Source: Pseudomonadota bacterium (GTDB lineage Bacteria; Pseudomonadota; Alphaproteobacteria; Rhizobiales; Xanthobacteraceae). From it: a DNA stretch of 5,065 nt. The position numbers and the translations under genes are program-made. Below the pieces are notes generated by a model. It worked only from the letters and a program-made list of their open reading frames with translations. It was not told the origin of the DNA and searched no databases. Every line of letters starts with the position of its first letter. Position 1 is the stretch's first letter. Below are positions 1 to 5,065 of this stretch, in pieces. The stretch is taken from assembly GCA_023392205.1 (NCBI GenBank), contig JAEVZN010000638.1, forward strand, positions 1-5,065, read 5' to 3'.

Positions 1-10
1 ACATGATTCT

Positions 11-17
11 GGGAGGA
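11..17 (+). promoter_or_regulatory. Shine-Dalgarno site of dctP
   Basis: The purine run GGGAGGA ends four bases before the ATG at 22 and matches the anti-Shine-Dalgarno sequence well. It decides in favour of the ATG at 22 over the in-frame ATG at 58, which has no comparable site. The promoter itself must lie upstream of the window. Confidence 0.75.
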
Positions 18-21
18 CAGA

Positions 22-1071
22 ATGACTTCACCACAGGGTAGGATTTCGCGCGGCCGCATGGCCGCAACGTCGATGGCTGCGGCAGCTGTTCTGGCCATGA
101 CTGCTGCCGCCAGCGCGCAGGACAAGACCGTCGAACTGAAGATCGCGCATTGGCTGCCGCCGTCGCATTCGATTCACAAGGCGATGGAGGAATGGGCCAA
201 GGCTGTGGAAACCGCCTCCAACGGCACCATCAAATATCGCATGTATCCGGCCCAGCAGCTCGGCAAGGCGATCGACCATTACGACATGGCGCGCGACGGT
301 ATTGCCGACGTGACCTTCATCAATCCTGGCTATCAGCCGGGCCGCTTCCCGATCATCGCGGCGGGCGAATTGCCGTTCCTGATGAACAATGCCAAGGGCG
401 GTTCGCAGGCGCTCGATGCCTGGTACCGGCAATATGCCGAGAAGGAAATGAAGGACGTGAAGGTGTGCATCGTGCACGCCCATGATCCCGGCGCGCTGCA
501 TGCCAAGAAGAAGATCGAGACGCCCGATCAGCTCAAGGGCATGAAGATCCGCCCTGCGCACGCGACCATGGCTGCTTTCGTGACCTCGCTTGGAGGCACC
601 AATGCGCACAGCTCGGCACCGGAAGCGCGCGACATGCTGGAACGCGGCGTGGCCGATGCGCTGACCTTCCCGTGGGGTTCGATCCTGCTGTTCAAGATCG
701 ACGGCGTGGTCAAGTATCACATGGACGTACCGCTCTATGTCACGACCTTTGCCTGGACCATCAACAAGGGCAAATACGACCAGATGTCGGCCGCCCAGAA
801 GAAGGTGATCGACGATCACTGCAATTCGGAATGGGCGCTCAAGCTCGCCTCTCCCTGGGCCGAGCACGAGAATGCCGGCCGCGACAAGCTGATGAAGGCC
901 TCCGGCCACACCGTCTATCAGCTCACCGATGCGCAGCTCAACGAATGGAAGAAGGCCGCCGAGCCGCTCACCCAGAAATGGGCGGACGAGGTGAAGAAGG
1001 CCGGGCATGACGCAGATGCGGTCATGAAAAGCCTGAAGGACGAGCTGAACAAGCGCAATTCGGCCTATTGA
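22..1071 (+). CDS. dctP: TRAP transporter periplasmic solute-binding protein (DctP family)
   Basis: This 349-residue protein is the extracytoplasmic receptor of a TRAP transporter: it captures the solute in the periplasm and delivers it to the DctQM membrane complex. Residues 1-32 look like a Sec signal peptide, with basic residues (R8, R10, R12), a hydrophobic Ala-rich core at 14-30 and an ASA cleavage site before Q33. The mature start (VELKIAHWLPPSH, 37-49), the Pro-Ala-Gln-Gln-Leu-Gly stretch at 76-81, GRFPI (107-111) and LPFL (117-120) are typical of the family. R177 in LKGMKIRP sits where TRAP receptors carry the conserved arginine that pairs with the substrate carboxylate. VADALTFPW (210-218) and the WTINKGKYD segment (245-253) also fit the family fold. 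The length is normal. Arg177 implies a carboxylate ligand, but its identity cannot be told. The stop overlaps the dctQ start, so the genes are cotranscribed. Confidence 0.93.
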   Translation: MTSPQGRISRGRMAATSMAAAAVLAMTAAASAQDKTVELKIAHWLPPSHSIHKAMEEWAKAVETASNGTIKYRMYPAQQLGKAIDHYDMARDGIADVTFINPGYQPGRFPIIAAGELPFLMNNAKGGSQALDAWYRQYAEKEMKDVKVCIVHAHDPGALHAKKKIETPDQLKGMKIRPAHATMAAFVTSLGGTNAHSSAPEARDMLERGVADALTFPWGSILLFKIDGVVKYHMDVPLYVTTFAWTINKGKYDQMSAAQKKVIDDHCNSEWALKLASPWAEHENAGRDKLMKASGHTVYQLTDAQLNEWKKAAEPLTQKWADEVKKAGHDADAVMKSLKDELNKRNSAY

Positions 1072-1073
1072 TG
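1069..1073 (+). promoter_or_regulatory. dctP stop / dctQ start overlap (TGATG), translational coupling
   Basis: The TGA ending dctP (1069-1071) and the ATG starting dctQ (1071-1073) share one base. The 20 bases before it hold no purine-rich ribosome-binding site. Such an overlap usually means that ribosomes finishing the first gene restart on the second, keeping receptor and membrane subunit synthesis linked. The overlap is seen directly; the coupling is inferred. Confidence 0.6.
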
Positions 1074-1592
1074 AGCGAAGCTCCCACCCGCACGCCCGTC
1101 GATCGCGTGATCGACGGGATCGAACTGGCGGCGGCATGTTTTCTTGCCGCCGTTACCGCGCTGACATTCGTGTCGGTGGGCGCGCGCTATATCTTCAGCT
1201 ACGGCATTCTCGACAGCTACGACTTCTCCCGGATGCTGCTCGGCATCCTGATTTTCTGGGGCATCGCGGTGGCGAGCTATCGCGGCGACCACATCACCGT
1301 CGATATCCTGTGGACCTGGGGCGGCCCGCGGTTTCGCCGCGCGCTTGATGTGTTCGCCGCACTCGTCTCGCTCGGCGCCATGCTGGTCTTCACCTGGATG
1401 ATGGGCGTGCAGGTGCTCAGCACGCGCGCCTCCAACGTGCTGACTTTCGACCTGCGCTATCCGGTCTGGATTTTCTATTTCCTCGCCTGGATCGGGCTGG
1501 CCTGCGCCATCCTGCTCCTGGTCATCCGCACATTCCGGCTGATCGTGCGTCCCGACACGATCGAAAAAGCTCCTCACGTCCAGGTCGATTGA
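1071..1592 (+). CDS. dctQ: TRAP transporter small membrane subunit (DctQ family)
   Basis: This 173-residue inner-membrane protein is the small subunit that pairs with DctM and is thought to support docking of the loaded receptor. Four hydrophobic helices can be seen at about residues 19-43, 53-73, 92-116 and 132-155, the usual DctQ topology. The sequence RGDHITVDIL (71-80) after helix 2 matches the family's conserved R-G-x-H-I-x-V-D loop, and GARYIF (37-42) at the end of helix 1 is also typical. I chose the ATG at 1071, which shares its A with the TGA stop of dctP. A TTG three bases earlier is a less likely start. No clear Shine-Dalgarno precedes it, so translation is probably coupled to dctP. 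DctQ proteins vary strongly in sequence, so the call leans partly on its place between dctP and dctM. Confidence 0.9.
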   Translation: MSEAPTRTPVDRVIDGIELAAACFLAAVTALTFVSVGARYIFSYGILDSYDFSRMLLGILIFWGIAVASYRGDHITVDILWTWGGPRFRRALDVFAALVSLGAMLVFTWMMGVQVLSTRASNVLTFDLRYPVWIFYFLAWIGLACAILLLVIRTFRLIVRPDTIEKAPHVQVD

Positions 1593-1597
1593 GCGGA
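1591..1597 (+). promoter_or_regulatory. Weak Shine-Dalgarno site of dctM
   Basis: GAGCGGA begins inside the dctQ stop codon and ends four bases before the ATG at 1602. It is a partial match to the anti-Shine-Dalgarno sequence and supports this ATG as the dctM start in the 9-base gap between dctQ and dctM. Confidence 0.45.
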
Positions 1598-1601
1598 TCA
1601 C

Positions 1602-2900
1602 ATGAGCACCGACGCGGTCGCAATCATCGGGTTCGTGGCTCTCTTTGTGCTCATGCTGCTGCGCGTTCCGATCGGGATCGCGATGGGTACGATCGGCGTT
1701 CTCGGCTTCGGCTATCTGGCCGATATGGGGCCGGCGCTCCGCATCCTTGCGCAGTCGCCGATCCGTACCGCGACCGATCTCGGCTTCGGCGTGGTGCCGC
1801 TCTTTCTGCTGATGGGCGCGTTTGCGACCGCATCGGGCATGAGCCGCGAACTCTATGCGGTGGCGCATTCCTTTCTCGGCCATTTCCGCGGCGGCCTCGG
1901 CATCGCCACCATCGCCGCCTCGGGCGGATTTGCCGCGATCAGCGGCTCGTCGGTCGCCTCCGCCGCCACCTTCGCCAATGTCGCCTATCCGGAAATGCGC
2001 CGCTACGGCTATCCGAAGGCCTTCGCGACCGGTGTGATCGCCGCCGGCGGTACGCTCGGCATCATGATCCCGCCCTCCGTGGTGCTGGCGGTCTATGGCA
2101 TCATCACCGAACAGGATATCGGCAAGCTTTTCATCGCCGGGATCATTCCGGGCATGATCGCCGCCGGGATGTATATCCTCACCGTCAATGTCCTCGCCTT
2201 CCGCAACCCGGCGCAGTTTCCGGCCACGCCGCGCGCCACCTGGTCGGAGCGATTCAGGTCGCTGCGCGAGGTCTGGGCGATCATCCTGCTGTTCGCATTC
2301 GTCATCGGCGGCATCTATGGCGGCGTCTTCACGCCGACCGAAGCCGCCGGCATGGGCGCCGGCGGCGCCTTCCTGATCTCGCTCCTGCGCGGGCGGCTGA
2401 CAATGGCGCTCACCATCAAATGCCTGGTCGACACGGTGCGCACGTCGGCGGCCGTGTTCACCATCCTGATCGGCGCGATGATCTTCGGCTATTTTCTCAC
2501 CATCACGCAGACGCCGCAGAAGATCACCGACTTCATCACCCATACCGGACTCGGGCGCTATCAGATCCTGATCCTGGTCATGATGATGTATCTGGTGCTC
2601 GGCTGCATTCTCGATGCGATGGCGATGATCGTGCTGACCATCCCGATCATCTTCCCGGCGATGATGGAGCTTGGCTTCGACCCGATCTGGTTCGGTGTGA
2701 TCATCGTGATGACGGTGGAACTGGGACTGATCACACCTCCTGTCGGCATGAATGTCTATGTCATCAATTCAGTGCTCAAGGACGTCAGTCTGTCCACCAT
2801 CTTCTATGGCGTCATGCCGTTCGTGATCACCGATGTCATCCGGCTGGCCATCCTGATCGCCTTCCCGATCCTGTCGACATTCCTGCCCTCGCAGATGTAG
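1602..2900 (+). CDS. dctM: TRAP transporter large membrane subunit (DctM family)
   Basis: This 432-residue polytopic inner-membrane protein is the transport channel of the TRAP system, driving solute uptake with an ion gradient. It is hydrophobic along its whole length, consistent with the 11-12 membrane segments of the family, and its length is normal. Family signatures visible in order are VPLFLLMGAF (65-74), FRGGLGIATIAASGGFAAIS (95-114) followed by GSSVASAATF, the AAGGTLGIMIPPS stretch (147-159), KLFIAGIIPG (175-184), FTPTEAAGMGA (243-253), LGCILDAMAMIVLTIPIIFP (333-352) and ELGLITPPVGMNVYVI (373-388). The two IPP/TPP re-entrant hairpin motifs, at about 156-158 and 378-380, correspond to the repeated halves of the elevator-type transporter fold. 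No frameshift or missing segment is seen. It is the last gene of the dctPQM unit, followed by an inverted repeat that may end transcription. Confidence 0.96.
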   Translation: MSTDAVAIIGFVALFVLMLLRVPIGIAMGTIGVLGFGYLADMGPALRILAQSPIRTATDLGFGVVPLFLLMGAFATASGMSRELYAVAHSFLGHFRGGLGIATIAASGGFAAISGSSVASAATFANVAYPEMRRYGYPKAFATGVIAAGGTLGIMIPPSVVLAVYGIITEQDIGKLFIAGIIPGMIAAGMYILTVNVLAFRNPAQFPATPRATWSERFRSLREVWAIILLFAFVIGGIYGGVFTPTEAAGMGAGGAFLISLLRGRLTMALTIKCLVDTVRTSAAVFTILIGAMIFGYFLTITQTPQKITDFITHTGLGRYQILILVMMMYLVLGCILDAMAMIVLTIPIIFPAMMELGFDPIWFGVIIVMTVELGLITPPVGMNVYVINSVLKDVSLSTIFYGVMPFVITDVIRLAILIAFPILSTFLPSQM

Positions 2901-2938
2901 CCGGCGGGCCGCGCAGGTGGGCGCCATCCCGCCGGTTT
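2901..2938 (+). terminator. Possible weak rho-independent terminator after dctM
   Basis: A perfect 8-base inverted repeat, CCGGCGGG at 2901-2908 and CCCGCCGG at 2928-2935, begins immediately after the dctM stop codon. Within its loop a smaller GCGC/GCGC stem (2911-2914 with 2921-2924) can form around a six-base loop. Only three T residues (2936-2938) follow, so intrinsic termination would be weak. It could instead protect the 3' end of the dctPQM mRNA or be a chance GC-rich palindrome. Confidence 0.45.
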
Positions 2939-2961
2939 GAGGGGCCAAACCCCGGCGTCGC

Positions 2962-2983
2962 AAGGCAGGCCCCAAAGCCTTTT
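2962..2983 (+). terminator. Short hairpin with T-run, possible second terminator
   Basis: AAGGC at 2962-2966 can pair with GCCTT at 2977-2981 around a ten-base loop, and the right arm runs into TTTT (2980-2983). A five-base stem is short. The T-run also overlaps the TATAAT hexamer at 2983-2988, so the two readings compete. Confidence 0.25.
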
Positions 2984-2988
2984 ATAAT
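2983..2988 (+). promoter_or_regulatory. Candidate -10 promoter box (TATAAT) upstream of iorA
   Basis: An exact TATAAT hexamer stands out in a GC-rich 141-base gap, 53 bases before the iorA start codon. The matching -35 region is poor: TCGCAA at 2958-2963 shares only three bases with TTGACA and sits 19 bases away. If real, it would give iorA its own promoter, possibly helped by an activator, separate from the transporter operon. It could also be a chance AT-rich patch. Confidence 0.35.
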
Positions 2989-3041
2989 CGTGCCAAGGTG
3001 CTAAATACCGTCGGGTACCCCTTCATTCCGGCAGCGAGGCC

Positions 3042-5065
3042 ATGGAACGTTCATTCAAGAAGGAAGTGCAGTCCCTGCGGCTCGGCGATGGCGACACCTT
3101 CCACGGGGAGGGCATTCTCGCCGTGACCAAGGCGCTGCTGCAATCCGGCGTGTCCTATGTCGGTGGCTATCAGGGCGCGCCGGTCTCGCATCTGCTCGAC
3201 GTGATGGTGGATGCCGAGGATTACCTCAAGGAACTCGGGGTGCATGTGGAAACCTGCACCAACGAGGCCTCGGCGGCGGCCATGCTCGGCGCCTCGATCA
3301 ATTATCCCGTGCGCGGCGCGGTGACCTGGAAGGCCATCGTCGGCACCAATGTCGCCTCCGACGCGCTGTCCAATCTGGCGTCGCCCGGCGTGCTGGGCGG
3401 GGCGATGATCATCGTCGGCGAGGATTACGGCGAGGGCGCAGCCGTCATCCAGGAGCGCTCGCATGCCTATGCGATGAAATCCTCGATCTGGCTTCTCGAC
3501 CCGCGGCCCGATCTGCCGAGCATCGTGCGCATCGTGGAAAAGGGCTTCGAATTGTCGGAAGCGAGCCACGCGCCGGTGATGCTCGAATTGCGCATCCGCG
3601 CCTGCCATGTGACCGGCGCCTTCCCCGCGCGTACCAATCGCGCGCCGGACATTTCCACGCTGCATCCGGTGCGGCCGGCCGCGCATAACTTCGCGCGGCT
3701 GTCGCATCCACCGGTGACCTTCGCGCAGGAAAAACGCAAGGTCGAGGAGCGCATTCCCGCGGCGCGCGATTTCATTCTGCGCGAGAAGCTCAACGAACAT
3801 TTTCCAGGCGACCTGAAGGACATCGGCATCATCGTTCAGGGCGGTCTCTACAATTCGACATTGCGCGCGCTGGAGCGTCTTGGCCTGGCCGACATGTTCG
3901 GCGAATGCCGCATACCGATCCTGTGCCTCAACGTGACCTATCCGCTGGTGCCGGAAGAGATCCGCACCTTCTGCGCGGGCAAGAAATCGGTGCTTGTCGT
4001 CGAAGAGGGCTTCCCCGAATATATCGAGCAGATGGGCGCGTCCGAATTGCGCCGCGGCGATCTGCAGACCCGGCTGTTCGGCAAGGATGTGCTGCCGCAG
4101 GCCGGCGAATATACGCAGGACGTGCTGCTGAAGGGGCTGACGCAATTCGTCAGCGAGGCAAAGCCGGCGCATCTCGATCCCGCGTCCGTTTCCGACCGGC
4201 TTGGCAAGGCCGTCGGGCATCTGCCGGCGGTGGCGACTTCGCTGCGCGATCTGCCGCCGCGTCCGCCCACCTTCTGCACCGGCTGTCCGGAGCGTCCTGT
4301 CTTCTCCGCGCTGAAGCTGGCGCAGGCGGAAGTCGGCAACGCGCATATCTCGGCCGATATCGGATGTCATTGCTTCGGGCTGTTCGCGCCGTTCAACATG
4401 GGCAATTCGGTTCTGGGCTATGGCATGTCGCTGGCAAGCGCCGCCGCCGTCGGACCTAATGTCGACAAGCGCCCGATCGCCGTCATGGGCGATGGCGGCT
4501 TCTGGCATAACGGCATGATCACCGGCGTCGCCTCGAACCTGTTCAACAAGGGCGACGGCCTGCTGATCGTGTTCCAGAACGGCTATACATCGGCCACCGG
4601 CCTGCAATTCATGCCCTCGTCGATGACCAACCGCGCCGGCGAAGGCCAGAAGATGGATATCGAGCGCACCCTGAAGACGCTTGGCGTCACCTGGCTGCGC
4701 AAGGTGCGCAGCTACAATGTCGGCACTATGATGAAGACCGTGAAGGAAGCCCTGGCCAGCGCCGAGAAGGGGCTCAAGGTCATCATTGCCGATGGCGAAT
4801 GCCAGCTCGCGCGCCAGCGCCGCGTGCGCGCGGAAGATGCCGGCAAGCTCACCCGCGGCGAGCGCGTCGTGCGCACCAAGTTCGGTGTCGACGACGAAAT
4901 CTGCACCGGCGATCATTCCTGTATCCGGCTGTCGGGCTGTCCGTCGCTGACCGTGAAGCCGTCGCCCGATCCGCTGCGCACCGATCCGGTGGCGGCGGTG
5001 ATCGAATCCTGCGTCGGCTGCGGATTGAGCGGGGAGGTGGCGCATGCCGCCGTGCTGTGCCCGTC
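3042..5065 (+). CDS. iorA: Indolepyruvate ferredoxin oxidoreductase alpha subunit, 3' truncated by the window end
   Basis: This reading frame is open for 674 codons and runs off the window. The family converts an aryl-pyruvate plus CoA and oxidised ferredoxin to aryl-acetyl-CoA, CO2 and reduced ferredoxin in the cytoplasm, together with a gamma-type partner (IorB). Residues about 20-190 form the thiamine-pyrimidine domain, with YVGGYQGAPVSHLLD (39-53) and the expected activating Glu at E75 (TNEAS). Residues about 260-335 match the middle domain (IGIIVQGGLYNS, NVTYPLVPEE, VVEEGFPEYIEQ). The diphosphate domain has CTGCPERP (412-419), ADIGCHCFG (438-446), MGDGG (482-486) and, 27 residues after GDG, N513 followed by GYTSATGLQ, the IOR version of the Mg/ThDP motif. 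From 621 a two-cluster ferredoxin domain starts, with Asp624 and Ser663 at expected Cys positions. The ATG at 3042 is the only start after the in-frame stop at 2985; its Shine-Dalgarno is weak. The true substrate could be another aryl or 2-oxo acid. Confidence 0.93.
   Translation, partial: MERSFKKEVQSLRLGDGDTFHGEGILAVTKALLQSGVSYVGGYQGAPVSHLLDVMVDAEDYLKELGVHVETCTNEASAAAMLGASINYPVRGAVTWKAIVGTNVASDALSNLASPGVLGGAMIIVGEDYGEGAAVIQERSHAYAMKSSIWLLDPRPDLPSIVRIVEKGFELSEASHAPVMLELRIRACHVTGAFPARTNRAPDISTLHPVRPAAHNFARLSHPPVTFAQEKRKVEERIPAARDFILREKLNEHFPGDLKDIGIIVQGGLYNSTLRALERLGLADMFGECRIPILCLNVTYPLVPEEIRTFCAGKKSVLVVEEGFPEYIEQMGASELRRGDLQTRLFGKDVLPQAGEYTQDVLLKGLTQFVSEAKPAHLDPASVSDRLGKAVGHLPAVATSLRDLPPRPPTFCTGCPERPVFSALKLAQAEVGNAHISADIGCHCFGLFAPFNMGNSVLGYGMSLASAAAVGPNVDKRPIAVMGDGGFWHNGMITGVASNLFNKGDGLLIVFQNGYTSATGLQFMPSSMTNRAGEGQKMDIERTLKTLGVTWLRKVRSYNVGTMMKTVKEALASAEKGLKVIIADGECQLARQRRVRAEDAGKLTRGERVVRTKFGVDDEICTGDHSCIRLSGCPSLTVKPSPDPLRTDPVAAVIESCVGCGLSGEVAHAAVLCP
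4902..5063 (+). other. C-terminal 2[Fe-S] ferredoxin-like domain of IorA
   Basis: Motif one is C621-x2-D624-x2-C627-x5-C633-P; motif two is C657-x2-C660-x2-S663-x9-C673-P. In ordinary two-cluster ferredoxins both motifs are CxxCxxC...CP, and the fourth ligand of each cluster comes from the other motif. By that pattern, cluster I would use C621, D624, C627 and C673, and cluster II would use C657, C660, S663 and C633. The domain passes electrons from the thiamine site to external ferredoxin. The ligand assignment is inferred from the family pattern. Confidence 0.75.

Noticed and set aside
58..60. Alternative ATG start for dctP at codon 13
   Set aside because: Starting here would remove the basic residues before the signal peptide core and there is no ribosome-binding site, whereas the ATG at 22 has GGGAGGA just upstream.
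28..1137. Open frame on the minus strand, 369 codons, opposite dctP
   Set aside because: It mirrors dctP, which has a signal peptide, ribosome-binding site and family motifs. The antisense product shows no domain.
1065..2543. Long open frame on the minus strand, 492 codons, opposite dctQ and dctM
   Set aside because: The translation is a low-complexity mix of Asp, Glu, Arg, His and Gly, typical of the complement of hydrophobic membrane-protein codons. The + strand genes fully explain the region.
1589..3004. Second + strand frame of 471 codons overlapping dctM
   Set aside because: The frame gives an Arg/His/Asp-rich product without motifs and covers the same DNA as dctM, which has all the family signatures. 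It is an out-of-frame shadow.
3013..3020. GGGTACCC palindrome in the intergenic gap
   Set aside because: An isolated 8-base palindrome without a second copy or known operator match is expected by chance in GC-rich DNA.
3905..4459. 184-codon + strand frame inside iorA
   Set aside because: It sits in another frame of iorA across its conserved middle and thiamine domains and has no recognisable features.
3051..5045. Long open frame on the minus strand, 664 codons, opposite iorA
   Set aside because: It lies wholly antisense to iorA, whose + strand frame has clear domain motifs along its length. Its translation is rich in Arg, His, Ala and Gln with no recognisable domain, as expected for the reverse complement of a GC-biased gene.

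Overview
The window is GC-rich, densely coding DNA with strong G/C preference at third codon positions. It looks like a proteobacterial chromosome, most likely an alphaproteobacterium of the Rhizobiales/Bradyrhizobium-like kind. That placement rests on codon style, the dctP-dctQ-dctM gene order and the resemblance of the last gene to the long IorA proteins I remember from such genomes. The genus cannot be fixed from the sequence alone. All genes supported here lie on the + strand.

Positions 22-2900 hold a complete tripartite ATP-independent periplasmic (TRAP) transporter in the order dctP (periplasmic solute-binding protein), dctQ (small four-helix membrane subunit) and dctM (large membrane subunit). 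The spacing is operon-like: dctP and dctQ overlap by one base (TGATG), and dctQ and dctM are 9 bases apart. Together they would bind a small organic acid in the periplasm and import it with a sodium or proton gradient. The substrate cannot be read from the sequence.

Positions 2901-3041 (141 bases) are intergenic. They contain a perfect 8-base inverted repeat directly after the dctM stop (a possible weak terminator), a second short hairpin, and an exact TATAAT hexamer that could be the -10 box of a promoter for the next gene.

Positions 3042-5065 hold the first 674 codons of a thiamine-diphosphate 2-oxoacid:ferredoxin oxidoreductase alpha subunit of the indolepyruvate type (iorA), cut off by the window end. 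It has the N-terminal pyrimidine-binding domain, a middle domain, the GDG...N diphosphate-binding domain and the start-to-near-end of a C-terminal two-cluster ferredoxin domain. That ferredoxin domain is unusual: cluster motif one has Asp in place of the second Cys, and cluster motif two has Ser in place of the third Cys. The catalytic gamma-type partner (iorB) would be expected just downstream.

A working picture, which is inference, is that the transporter brings in an organic acid, possibly aromatic or a 2-oxoacid, that feeds the oxidoreductase, which would make an aryl-acetyl-CoA (or related acyl-CoA), CO2 and reduced ferredoxin. I see no mobile element, CRISPR array, RNA gene or clearly novel multi-gene system.
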